Of a stretch of 30,164 nucleotides of DNA, positions 10,558 to 21,399 are shown piece after piece; position 1 is the stretch's first letter; each line of letters starts with the position of its first letter. Source of the stretch: Phoronis ovalis (taxonomy: Eukaryota; Phoronida; Phoronidae); the NCBI GenBank assembly GCA_028565635.1, contig JAOXYB010032730.1, positions 1 through 30,164 of the forward strand, written 5' to 3'. The notes under the pieces were generated by a model, which was not told the DNA's origin, did no database searches, and saw nothing but the letters and a program-made list of their open reading frames with translations. The position numbers and the translations under genes were made by a program.

Positions 10558-12169
10558 ATGGTTCGCAATAACAATATGGCTCTACAAACGGGATATACAG
10601 TAACGTCACCTAATTCTACAACTAATCGTGTAAGTATGATACTGTGATGATAGTACAGCATTGCACAGGTTTCATTAAATATTTTTACCACAAGACAAAA
10701 CGGACATTCACAGCTCGCTACATTACGATACATTCACACAAGGTTTCATATTCCCAATTGCTATATCAATCCATTATTTTTGTTTGTAGGTCGTGCATAA
10801 TGATGTAGGCCGGGAGAGACGAACAACTATGCAGCATGATAAGGGCGTTAGTAATCACACAACTCGTGAAAGACATTTGCGTGAATCTATGAAGGCATAC
10901 AGCGACAGGATGACACAAATTTCTCAATCTCGTGGCCTTTTCTTTACACAGCCTTTGAATTCACCAGAAGAGGTTGATGACTCTCTTTTCGTGCGTGCAA
11001 AACATATACCGAAATATCGGCCTTTACCAAAGTTGCGAGACAAGCATAGATTAGACTTATTGGATGATCATTTAAGTCGCTCTTACGAAACATTTAATAA
11101 TGACATCACAAAAGTCAAAAAAGAAATATATACTCGCCACAGCCTGCCCGATTTAAAATTAGAACCTGTTTTACCACAGGCTAGCACAAAGAAGAAATTC
11201 AAAATGAACTTTGTGAGTGCTGCTGATTTGTACGATATTATTGACAAGCAAGCTGTTCATAATGGCGCTATGCTTACTACGACAAAAGCATTAGCATTAA
11301 CGCCCCTAGAAACCAGAGGGACACATGTTAGAAAGAATGATGCAGAGCTTTGTGTAACTTCAAACATAATAAACAAGACGAATCGAGATAAAAATAAAGA
11401 AATCGAAGGCAGCGCAGATCGGACAAAACGCAGCAAAGAAATCAAACGTCAAAAACAAAATAAAAATACGCAACATGACAACCAACAGCCAAGTACTGTA
11501 TCATTGATTGAGAAAGAAGAATACAGGTGGACAAACGAATCAATCATACAAACGGGTCAAGTGCAATCTCCAAAAACGTCGGACGCAATGAAATCATCTA
11601 AACAAATGCTTACAAATAGTTCTGAACAACAAAAAATAACTGACGCTGTTAAGCGAGCTAAGTTTTCTGTTACTGAATTTGACAAGCAGTTACGTCAAGC
11701 AATAGGAAAATCTAAAAAAGCAAAACGAATGAAACTTCAACCTCCAAATCTTGGTGCTATTCCTGAAAATGATATAGTAAGCGAAGAAAGTGAGTCTGAC
11801 GATAACGAACAAGATGCCGTAGCATCTTCTGTTGTAACGAGAAAGGTGCCATCAAGAAAACACAACCCCAGCATATCTCCATTATCACTTCGACCCATGT
11901 TAGCAGCTATTCCCGAAATAACATCGCCTGAAGAAGAAATAAAAGATCCTAAAGGTTTAGCGGCTATTAAAGTTTTACGTAGCTCCATCTCAAAGGATTC
12001 CAGATATCATAAAGATAACGTTATGACGACCCATCAGATGGACGCCAAAAAAATATTACCGGAAAGAACAGCATCTGATGTTGCCAAAGGGAAAGCTAGA
12101 AGGCAACTAAGAATGGAGCGTAATAAATACCGTGCTTCTGCGCATATAAAAGGATATTCTTCTAAATGA
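10558..12169 (+). CDS. Unrecognised basic, disordered protein (gene A), paralog of gene B
   Basis: Two exons are inferred. Exon 1 is 10558-10629 (24 codons from MVRNNN, preceded by an in-frame TGA, donor CGT|GTAAGTAT). Exon 2 is 10790-12169 (acceptor TTTTTGTTTGTAG, phase 0, 459 codons plus stop). The protein is 483 residues. I number residues from the GTG codon at 10793. It is rich in Lys, Ser, Gln and Glu and mostly disordered, with no membrane segment. Motifs shared with gene B are HLRESMKAYSDRMTQIS (28-44), ESIIQTGQ (249-256) and FDKQLR followed by a KSKKAKRMK basic run (296-314). An RPMLAAIP stretch (367-374) is followed by acidic residues. An acidic Ser patch, EESESDDNE, sits at 331-339. 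I do not recognise the family and propose no function. A shorter product starting at the internal ATG at 10829 is possible. Confidence 0.75.
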
Positions 12170-12241
12170 ACTCCTACTTGCAGCTAAATTATCAAATGAA
12201 ATCATACAATGCGTCTGACACAGTTAGTAGTGCATTAGTGA

Positions 12242-12290
12242 AATAAACAGCAGTTGATAGGGCAGCATTTCTTACAAATGATTAAATAAA
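12242..12290 (+). terminator. Polyadenylation signals of gene A
   Basis: Two AATAAA hexamers, at 12242-12247 and 12285-12290, lie 72 and 115 bases after the gene A stop codon, a normal 3' UTR distance. Either could set the transcript end. Both precede the long hairpin at 12381. Confidence 0.55.
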
Positions 12291-12380
12291 AACATCTACT
12301 ATCAGATGCAAACATCCTTAGTCAGGCCTGCCAATCAATCGTTGTACACGAAGTGTCATTCCTCGTTCAATCGCATATAC

Positions 12381-12559
12381 ATTTTCCTGCCACACGGCCA
12401 CATTTCCGTGTACTCAAACAAGCACATTTTGCTAATTTCCGGACACACAGAGAAGAATTACTCGTGTGCCAAAGATCCGTTTATGATACCAGCAAAATGT
12501 GCGAATGTCTAGAAACAATGGGCCGAGTACACGGAAATGTGGTCGTGTGGCAGGAAAAT
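12381..12559. repeat. Long inverted repeat (hairpin) downstream of gene A
   Basis: The 35-bp arm 12381-12415 (starts ATTTTCCTGCCACACGG) is the inverse of 12525-12559 with one mismatch. A second, inner stem pairs GCACATTTTGCT (12422-12433) with 12491-12502, perfectly. Weaker similarity extends a little outside the arms (CGCATA at both ends). The arms are more GC-rich than the flanks. It could be a MITE-like insertion or a structured transcript. Short ORFs over it are by-products. Confidence 0.8.
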
Positions 12560-12569
12560 TATGCGTGAG

Positions 12570-14632
12570 ACAGGCGAATTAGTGTAAAGTCACCTGCTGA
12601 TAGAAAAGTTTGCGTTATGGTAACTTACTTTGTCCGTTATATTGATAAACTTTACAGAATCTTATAATGTGGAGTGTTTGTCTTAGGAATATGTAACTCA
12701 GAGCATACCATTATAATAATATAAAATTACAAAATGTATATATATAAAACGCTTGAGGCTGTAAAACTACCTTTAAAAATCTAAACATTTAAAACAATCG
12801 AAAAACAAATCAAGAACTTATCAAAGCAAAAATTACAGAAGTGAAGATTTCGATTTTTAGGCATTTTTTAGCATTATATTGTTATCCATTCGGCCAAAAA
12901 CAATATGTCTTGCTTAGAATATCTTTTAAAATTTAAAAAATCCGTAAGATCTGTTACATCCCTAGGAGTACACTATTTGCATACACTTGGTGGAGCCACC
13001 CAAACGATCCAAGCATGTGGAATTATTCTGTGAACGAAAAATGACGTAGTACTGCGTGCACTCACTTACTTGATTCATTCACAAAACGCATGCTGAGCTA
13101 ATACCAATAAAAATCTTATGTTCTTTGATCTGAGAAATGCCTTCCTTTTTGTGAGCATATCAATACATAAACAACTATTTATTAATATTTTTTTATTTAG
13201 TTAAATTTTCACCGGTTAAAGCTTTTCTAAAGTCAAATTCAAAATTTTGTGTATAACTAAAGGATGCCGCCGGGTATTGAAAGGGTCTAACTGTGTAGTG
13301 CCTTCAAGTGCATGCAAAAAGTCTACTGAGATAGCAAAGGCAAGCAAAGATAATTATTTTTTACAAATAATTTTTTACAAATAATGCTTGTTGTTTGAGA
13401 TTTAACATCGTTGATGTGGGGAGAGTTGATTTTGAAGTTCAAAATTTCTTCGTCACAGCTTTACAAACAATAATTTATTTAAGCTAATGTGATGTTCCAT
13501 AAAGAAAATTATTTTGTAAGTGCCTATTATAAGTTTTCTATTACCAACGACAGCTCATCAATAAAACGTACACACTGTTAAAAACAAACTATAGGCGTGA
13601 TTGAGATACTGTAGCTTTGAAAATGAATGTGCGTGACTCGATCTACCGAGATCGTTACTGCAATTTGTAAGGGCATTCATCTGTAAAACTTAACTTGTGT
13701 TAAATAGTGATTTCAATGACATGATCTCTCGGGAAATCGTCATATATGGTATAAGGAGTGTCCGTGTAATTGTTCGTTCAGCATTTTGCAAACGATATAA
13801 ATTGTTGTTGTTTTTTAAATAGCCAGTGCAATGTCTCACCAAATTGCAATTAATGACAGAGAAATTTGTCAAACAACAATTCTAATAACGCCCATCTGTT
13901 ACTTGTCGCCAGCCTGTTTGATCTAAAAATACGAAACATACTCTTCGCAAATTTCTCATTCGTTATAAGTATTAAGTGTTTAACTAGCTGAATATACTTT
14001 TTCTTATAGTGGTCTACAATATAGTGAAAGCGGCTGGTAAAGTACATTAATTAACTGGTTTCATCTTTTTGCAATAACGTATATTGAAATAAAGAATGCG
14101 TTTTTTAATTTCCCACAATCTCCGCGACTGAACGAGTACTTATAATGGCAGTATGCACAGAAGTCCAGCTATATGATATAATATGGTTGATGTTGGGGCC
14201 ACTCATGTAAAATAGTGGTAATCGAGCTCGTTAACATAAACGCGTAACAAGGGTGCTTATTTGAGGAACTAGGCACGTAATGAGTTTAGGGAGGAATTTT
14301 AGCAATTTTGAGCAAAAGACATGGTTAAGAGTCTGTTTTCATCACAAGTCTGACTTAAGTGACCAAAAAAGGATGCGGCTTCTAACCCTGGTCTGTTTTT
14401 CACAAATCTTGTTTAGGGTCCATTTTTTGCTTGTCGAAAAATTTTAGTCCTCGAACCTACTCAACCACTTGTTTGAAGGCTTGTGTTGAACATTAACATA
14501 CATGATTACCCGCATTTATTTGAGTGTCCCCGGGAGTTTTGACACAAGCACCAAATTGGCACAAATGTAGTGTTTGACATTGCAACAATTTCAGATATGC
14601 ATCCGACCTACCTAAAAGTTTCCATAATGACC
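12570..14632. other. Intergenic AT-rich stretch
   Basis: I see no gene, RNA or well-formed repeat, apart from a short duplicated TTTTTTACAAATAAT near 13360. Short minus-strand ORFs around 13690-14047 have no recognisable motif. Confidence 0.5.
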
Positions 14633-14786
14633 AGCAAATCTAAGATGGTCGCCAAAAATCATTAAAAATGATAATTTCTTAATTTGGCACCTGTAAAATT
14701 CCAAAGAGTAAACCATGCACATAATGTAAAAAGAAGAATCTTTTAGCAACTTGTGGGTAGCAAATCCAAGATGGCCACCAAAAATT
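14633..14786. repeat. Direct repeats of an AAGATGGCCACCA-type motif, period 126 bp
   Basis: AGCAAATCTAAGATGGTCGC at 14633 recurs as AGCAAATCCAAGATGGCCAC at 14759, and both continue with CAAAAAT. The 27-bp copies differ at three positions, while the sequence between is much less alike. The core resembles a YY1 site. Confidence 0.65.
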
Positions 14787-14972
14787 GTGTGATCTTTTCC
14801 TAAAATGACTTGTCAAAAGATGAACAATGAAGATAATGCATGAAAAGGAATCTGTCAACAATATCAGACATTTTGTACATGTCATTGTTTTTTTACCATT
14901 AAATTAGAATTAGACAATTATCCTTCGGTTACGCTTTTGCTTTTGTCAACAAAGCGGATAGATAGGTGGGAG

Positions 14973-15214
14973 GAGCTCCCGAGGGTACTCATGGTTTTTT
15001 AACTACGGGGATGTGCCGCCCAACCCAATCGCTTGTGGTAGCAAACACAATCCAAAATTTTTGAAATATAAGGGTAACAATCCAAATTTTTGAATTTCTT
15101 TATGGTAGCAATCCAAAAAAATCACAGTATGAAGTACACAATCCAAATCCAAAATTTGCAACTGAGCTGCACACCCTCATCAAAAATAACTTGAGTACCC
15201 CCCGAGGAGGAGCT
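14973..15214 (-). mobile_element. Inverted-end element E2, same family as E1 in opposite orientation
   Basis: On the minus strand the element reads GGGGGGTACTCAAG..GTGTGCAGC, then TTTGGATTGTGTACTTC. Several TTTGGATTGCTACC-like units follow, then GGGCGGCACATCCCCGTAG..CCATGAGTACCCTCGGG. It can be aligned along nearly its whole length to E1 (9043-9448) but has fewer core repeats. The two ends are imperfect inverses of each other (AGGAGCTCCCGAGGGTACTC and the inverse of GAGTACCCCCCGAGGAGG). Confidence 0.65.
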
Positions 15215-15324
15215 GAGAACGATTTTAAAGTCAGGACTTCTGATTCTAATTGCAAAAGCCTTTTTTCAGTAAGCATTTTTGCAAAACAAATACGCAACCA
15301 GTCGATTTCTGCATTCTACCCCGC

Positions 15325-15772
15325 TGGATTACAGACCCGGGGGATCACTTCATATTTATTCATATGGTATACTCGGCTGGGACTTCAAACCCACTGACAT
15401 CCTCTATACCAAAATTTTCCAATTTTTTTTGCCACATCCTCTATAGCAACCCAAAAAATTCGCGGACATCCTCTATACATTTTTATTTTCTTTTTTTTTA
15501 CTTTGCCGCTAGCATTTGCAATTTTTAAGTGCGAGCATTGCACCCTGGGGGGAACCGCTAGCACCCTCCTCTATACCAACCAAATTTTATGGACATCCTC
15601 TATACCTACCAAAAATTAACGCCCTATACCTAAAATAGAGTGAATTTTACGACATCCTCCTTTCCTGAGCTCTAAACTGTGGACATCCTCTATACCGAAA
15701 CCCTGAAAATGGACCTACTCCAGCAGAGCATCCCCGACTGACATTATTATTAAGTAATCCCCCGGATTACGG
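15325..15772. mobile_element. Inverted-end element E3 with internal GGACATCCTCTATACC repeats
   Basis: The left end, CCGGGGGATCACTTCATATT, mirrors the right end (inverse of AATAATAATTAAGTAATCC-type sequence ending CCCCCGG). Inside, about seven copies of a unit near GGACATCCTCTATACC occur at irregular spacing (near 15397, 15434, 15466, 15564, 15592, 15651 and 15677). The core is unrelated to that of E1/E2, but the layout is the same: a GC-rich inverted end, short degenerate units and no protein gene. It lies about 110 bp from E2 and ends about 140 bp past the gene B stop codon. Confidence 0.6.
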
Positions 15773-15912
15773 AAAAGAAACAGCATTAGATAGTATAAAA
15801 CGCTAAATGAAATAGTCGCATCTATTAACTATTTGCAGCCAAAATAAGGATGGTACATTTTTTTATATAGATCAATCAAATAATTCACACTGTGCCTCCA
15901 GTAAGAATACTG

Positions 15913-17494
15913 TCAAAATTGAGTTTGGTCCACATTTTGCAAATTGAACTGCACGGACTTTGACCTGTTCAAATTCGAATCATCCTTCTTCAGTGTAGGA
16001 CGTAGATTTGTTTGCTTGGAATCGCTTTCTTGATTTGATTTAAAATGATTTTGATGATCGAAACATAAATTAAATTCACCATTGTTTGTCAGTTCTTCAT
16101 CATTGTCATGGTGCGTCTGCAGCTGAGAAAGGAGATCACGCGAAAGTGGTCCTGACAACGTTGTAGCTTGAGTAGACGACCGTCGCCTATCTGACGTAAA
16201 GGATACCCTGGCTTGATCGCCTTCCTCGAACACCACCGACGGTAAATCAAACATACTGCGTCTCGTGGCGTGAAGTATCTTACTATTCAGTGAATCTCTT
16301 CGTGTCTCCGTGTAGGTTTGTGGGAGTGCCTGATTAATTAGGGATGAGTGTAAAGCGTCTGAATATTTATACATGTGATGCACAACAAGGTTGTCTATTA
16401 TTCTTGAAGGAATTAACCCTCCTTTACTTGCCAAATCATCTTTTACAGTCGGTTTTGATTCTGTAGCAGCATAAAGAATAGGCGTTAGTTTCGTTTGATT
16501 ACTACCTTTCCGGGAAAGTTTGTTTGTAGGCCTATTCGAAATAAAACTATCTTGTTTTTGAAGTTTTTTCCGCGCTCGTAGCTTTTTATCGAAAGCTCGT
16601 TTTCCTGAGTACTGTTTTGCTGGCACTAAGACTGTTCCTGCATCACGAGTTTTAGCAGGCAAGCTGGGAAATGGACTGATCTCAAGAGAGTTATCTTCAG
16701 ATAAATCACTGTCCTTTTCAATGTTTTCATCTAACAATAACCTAGATTCGGTTTCATTTATTCGATTCGATGTTTCACTGAGGAGTGTTACAACATTTTC
16801 CCCGCTCGTCTTTGGAGAGGATTTTGAATTGACTGCATTTGTTTCAATTTTCATGTTTGCAAGGTCATAAATATTTGGCGTCCTCGGGCAGCCAGTTTCA
16901 TATTTGCTCACATAGTTGCCATGCCCAGTCTGAACTATAGGCTCTGAACGATGTCGAAGATGGTCCTTAGGAACAATTAAATATCGTTTACCATTAGGGG
17001 ATTCTTGACTTGGTAATTTACGGTGTTTTGCATTGGGCAAACCTTTTAAACTGTTTGATGTAGTTGTATTTTTCTTGCGCTTCTCCGTTTTCAGCTTTTT
17101 ATTTTTATCTTGGTAACCTTCTTTGTCTTTCAGTTCTTTCCTAGACTGAGTGTCGCCGAAAGATAACTCGATATCTTCTCGACATAATGAGATTTCTTTC
17201 ATTCGCTGAGTATAAGCTAACATGGATTTTTCTAAATGTTGGCGATACTGATTCATCTGATTGAGTTCCTTGCGATGCAGGCTTTCATATGCCTGCAGCG
17301 TAGAACCCATCTTTCTGTGAACGCTGTTATTGGATGTTGCCTGTTCAGTCTCATGATGGATACGGGAAACCCCTGCATAATTTGTATTACTGGTGACTAT
17401 GTGTTTGCTCTGTCTATGCTGCATATCATATAATTCTTCGTTAGTTAGTAACGGCAAACAATGAGTAAATTTGCGGAGCACGGGATAGAAATAT
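15913..17494 (-). CDS. Unrecognised basic, disordered protein (gene B main exon), paralog of gene A, with PP1-docking-like motifs
   Basis: A single long exon follows a strong acceptor (TTTCTTTTGCAG, exon from 17494) and opens with an incomplete codon, so an upstream exon is expected. A start at the internal MQH (17424) is the alternative. Numbering from the codon at 17481, 522 residues remain. Shared with gene A are HLEKSMLAYTQRMKEIS (82-98), EPIVQTGH (180-187), FDKKLR followed by ARKKLQKQ (297-310) and RRSMFDLP (407-414), then acidic residues. RVSF (425-428) and KSVQF (508-512) fit the RVxF consensus that docks protein phosphatase 1. RRRSST just after the first resembles a basophilic kinase site. 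The protein is hydrophilic with no membrane segment. The family is unknown to me, and PP1 binding is inference from short motifs. The gene faces gene A tail to tail. Confidence 0.75.
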
Positions 17495-17629
17495 CTGCAA
17501 AAGAAATTGTAAAAAACAAGTGAAGTGTCATGCGGAAAAAAGGCACACAGTAGTGTCCCTAAGCTTCATCTCGCTTTCATCCGCAACATAGTTCCTACTT
17601 TTTTCCACGCTAAATAAAATGCTCGACAG

Positions 17630-17637
17630 CTTTTATA
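17630..17637 (-). promoter_or_regulatory. TATA-box-like site upstream of the gene B main exon
   Basis: TATAAAAG on the minus strand lies about 135 bp upstream of the exon acceptor. It could drive a short transcript starting near 17605 and translating from the internal MQH codon at 17424. It competes with the model in which gene B has far upstream exons. Confidence 0.25.
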
Positions 17638-17639
17638 CA

Positions 17640-20600
17640 TTCGCATCACAAATGATTTCATTTTCTGTTTTCTTGGAAACATCGAACTCCGGCTACTTAC
17701 CCGGTATTTTGCACACGGACTGGGTTTCGTAATGAAAGATATAAAATTGCATAAAATGAAGTCTATTTCAACATTTAATGTCGCAGATGTTGGATCTCAT
17801 ATTAGCGAGAAAAAACATATCTAGTTTATCTTTTTAATATTAAAGTGAAAACGATAAACTAACCATATTAAATTCGTAAAAATTTCAATTTTCTAATGAT
17901 AGGTGATTTGTTGAAAAATGTTTTTTGATACCTCATGTTGAAAACGTCCGCCTGCAATCAGGGTTACTGTGAGCCATCTGATGTTCTATTGTTTGAAAGT
18001 AGATCTAGAAGAGTAACAGCCGTTTATGTTTATATTGGAATACATATTGTAATGCGTCAAGTTACCTGAAGTTACTCGGGCAAGCACATTAGGATATAGA
18101 CGCCTTATTATTTTGTTTTCAATGGGACAGCATACAGGTTATTCATGGAGTATCGATGGTAGTTACTTGATCGTCCTATTCATATGATGAGCTTTAAAAT
18201 TAGGTGACGCTTTATCGGATTCAACGCATTTATTTACAAAAAAACTATCATAAGAAAATTCAAAGTTTTGTAGCTGTAGAATGGTTGGTATGTCGTTTTC
18301 ACTTTAGTATCATAAAAATAAACTACGTGTTTTTTTCCTCGGTGATATGAGATGCAACACCTGCGACATGAACTTTAGTGTAAACGGCAATTTAAATCTA
18401 TTTCAAAACCATTTTTATTTATATGGAATAAAATAATGCAATATCAATTACGAAGTTTATCGTTTATTTTAAAATGTACATTATTAATGTATAATCAAGT
18501 AATAGTGTTTTAGAATGTTTGAACGGGCCCTATTAAAAAACAAAGATCATGAAAAGGAAATAAAAATATCTATAAGCAATAAAAAATGCCGTAAGTGAGC
18601 AGGGGTTAGAGAAATATTTGAATTACTCGCCAAATTACAGTAATATTTACAATAACTGTAAATTGTTGATTGAAACAAGTTTCTGTTTGAAATTTATTTC
18701 GCTATTTTTTCGCAAAATGACTCTTGGGTTGTTTCATTTGACTAAATGTGTCATACCGTTGTCTTTTGCTTAATTATAACCAAAATTTGATAATAAAAAA
18801 ATGCCCATTTATTAAAAAAGTACAATATTTAACTTATTTATATCGTTTTGCTCCCGGAAGCCACTACAAAAAACATGAAACTTCTATAAATGATACGTGA
18901 GAGCCCGCATGAGAGTACCCAGGCATCTGATCGTTGATATATTGCAACTGTTTTACTTATACCAAATCGTACGGAAATGTTCATATTCTAAAATCAACGG
19001 AAATTTAACTGATGATTCAGAAAGTGTTAAAAAACATTGTTTTTTATACAAAATATTTTATATAAATTTATTATAATTTGTAAATTGTTAGTTAAATATT
19101 CAAAATACTTTTTTGGGGGAAGGACCTTCTGCGCCCCCTCCCCCGTAAATGCATAGGCGTGCGTTTCAATATTAGCGACTTCTGCAAGTACCCATTGTTG
19201 CTATTCAACGACAAAATACGAAAAAAGTCAAAGAAATATATGCCTAATACAATTTAAAATCAAATCATCTCGCGCCTGTTTCTACGCATACAGGTATACA
19301 ATGTAAAGCAAAAATAATGATAAACATAGGACTTATTCTTTATTTAAAATGTAAAATTCATATTATTCAGACTGATGAAGTGCAAACCCAGGGTCGCAAA
19401 AAGTTAATTAGGTTCAATTTTAGAACTACATCATACACATAAAAAGTAAATACATTTTCTAAAAGATGAAATTTACAAACCCGTGACGACAAAACGGTAT
19501 TAGTCTTTTGAATTCGAAATTTTACAAAAAATGACAAATATTTTAAAGAGTCACGGTGATAAATTGCTGCGTTATGGTCAACATTGATTCGATTTGGAGG
19601 ACGTTATCGCAAACATGCCATTCGTATACGCAAGAACAGATGTAATGTATTTCTCAAAAATTACTTCCGTCCGCTGGTCTTGCTGAGACTCTACTGACGG
19701 TAGCACCAAAGGGTACAATCCAGAACGTTTCAAAGCATGGATCACTTTCTACCCGTAACCATTTTTTCTTTTCTGTTACATTACTAACTGTTTCGCAATC
19801 AAATGGGAAATACTTGTTTAATGCACCTTGCGCCTTAACGCGTACGGCATTCAGTTAATCAAATGCGGACACATTTCTACAAAGGATTGTATCTTTACTT
19901 AACAAATACGTTCTGTACGTTAGCAGCATAAATTTACATATACAAGTAATTCTAATACTGTACTGAAAAAAATGCTCAAATGGCTTATAATTATACAAAC
20001 ATAACTTTTTTGTTTTCCAATCAAGCCACTTTCTATAATTATTTCCTATATAAGTCTTGATATGTGATAAAACTTTGAAATTAAAATTATATCACAGTTT
20101 CTAAAGCAACACTCCAACGTCCTTGGAGAAAATGAAATTTATACTTCACATATCAATCTTCATAATTTAGTCTCGCATGATAAGGACGTAGCACAGTATC
20201 CTGTACAATTCATCGCCTTATCACATATATTTACCTTGTCGTACAGCAACACGATACAAACTTTAATTAACCTCGACGTTTCATCGGTTAACCGATACAT
20301 TCCAGTGAATCAGTAACTATATTGTATAACAAAAAATTAAATTTTCTCCGTATTTTAAACTCAGTTATATTTTAGTAGATAAATCAATGCTGTGGAATAA
20401 CTGGGGACAGAATACTGAATCACGAGTAATGAACCTATTACAAAACACAAACAGGAAAGCTTTAGTTCCATTTGCCTTCACATTGTATAATACATTCCGT
20501 TCGAAATGAGTAACGCGTTAATTAGCACGTTGTATTCATTCAAGCAGAAGCCTATTATTTTCCTAAAACAAAAGAGATAGCTTACTTGTACATATAACTA

Positions 20601-20970
20601 ATAATTGTTTTCTGTCTTGTTATAGTTGTGATGCTTCTAGGTTTCGCGTGCTCTTTAATCAAAAAGGCACTTCTAAACGCGGAACAATATTTGTTTTGAA
20701 TAAAACCAACGCCCTCGAACGTAAAAAAGGGTCGCTCTGATATAAGGTCACTCTTGAAAGCTAAAAATAGAATATAATTCCGAAGACAGTTGAAATTAAT
20801 ATTTAAAATACATTAGAAAAGTTCATTGCTGACGGAAATTTTAGCCTCGCACGATTGTGCCTTTTTCCCAGCAGCTATAGTGTGCTCTTCTGCGTTTTCA
20901 AAGCATAAGGAGGAATATTTTGTAATGATGACATAACAAATTGTATTTTACCTGGTCTCCTTGAAAACTT
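17640..20970. other. Long AT-rich stretch without recognised genes
   Basis: If the upstream exons of gene B are real, this is its intron. Good isolated donors on the minus strand (CCGG|GTAAGT at about 17693, TTCAG|GTAACT at about 18066) have no Met-starting frame that joins the main exon. A perfect 14-bp palindrome, ATCGGTTAACCGAT, sits at 20283-20296. A C-rich patch near 19125-19145 may be a decayed element end. Confidence 0.4.
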
Positions 20971-21010
20971 AAAAGAAGGTTTTCTTATTTTAATAAGAAA
21001 ACCTTCTTTT
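20971..21010. repeat. Perfect 19-bp hairpin with a 2-nt loop
   Basis: AAAAGAAGGTTTTCTTATT (20971-20989) is followed by TT and then its exact inverse (20992-21010). Such a perfect AT-rich snapback is unlikely by chance. It lies just downstream of the putative gene B upstream exon. Confidence 0.8.
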
Positions 21011-21088
21011 TAAAAATAGGTTACTAAAGTTCTGGGAAAATCCTTGATAAGGATGTCATTAAAAAGGTATGGAACTGTCAAGTACTAC

Positions 21089-21379
21089 GCCGTTTTGTAT
21101 TGTGCTTTGCCACCGGGACATCTCGTCGTACAGTGACATTGCGTCGAATGACTTCCTTTCGCACACGAGTATATCTGGCTTTCGAATAACCGTGAAATGA
21201 AGTCTGTAATAAAAATATGTCCCTACAGTCTTTACTGCACTATTTGAATAGCACTACAGTGTTAACTTACAAACTTAAGTACCTTCATTTTGCCAAATAA
21301 ACCATAAAAATAATTAAAGTAACTTACCAGTGTGTCCTGTCGTGGTAAAGGAAGACGGTCTGATCTGCTTAACAGGCAT
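21089..21379 (-). CDS. Possible upstream exons of gene B (or a small independent spliced gene)
   Basis: A strong donor (CACTG|GTAAGTT, exon end 21328) and a strong acceptor (TTTTTATTACAG, exon start 21203) face each other on the minus strand. Starting at the ATG at 21379, 17 codons (MPVKQIRPSSF...) join in frame across this 124-bp intron to a frame of 37 further codons containing SRLFESQIYSCAKG and RCPGGKAQYKT. A weak donor (ACGGC|GTAGTA at 21088) would leave two bases, exactly the phase needed by the gene B main exon, giving ...QYKTAYFYPVLRK. Without that donor the frame ends at TAG (21085), a 56-residue product. All three frames are open over part of exon 2, so the reading frame is not certain. 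The join to gene B would span about 3.6 kb. Confidence 0.35.
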
Positions 21380-21399
21380 CAATCAACCAGGTTCGCTAC

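Noticed and set aside
10506-10733. 75-residue minus-strand ORF
   Set aside because: It is antisense to gene A exon 1 and has no motif or splice support.
12306-12568. Two plus-strand ORFs of 68 and 71 residues
   Set aside because: They overlap the long hairpin downstream of gene A and have unrelated composition in each arm, so they are by-products of the inverted repeat.
15100-15528. Three short ORFs over E2 and E3
   Set aside because: They are explained by element ends and repeat cores. No conserved domain is present.
20283-20296. Perfect palindrome ATCGGTTAACCGAT
   Set aside because: A 14-bp palindrome can arise by chance in 30 kb, and no neighbouring signals make it a defined site.
21038-21203. 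Alternative minus-strand frame containing SFDAMSLYDEMSRWQ
   Set aside because: It looks protein-like, but joining it to the upstream exon at the strong donor creates a TGA at the junction. No other donor was found to support it.
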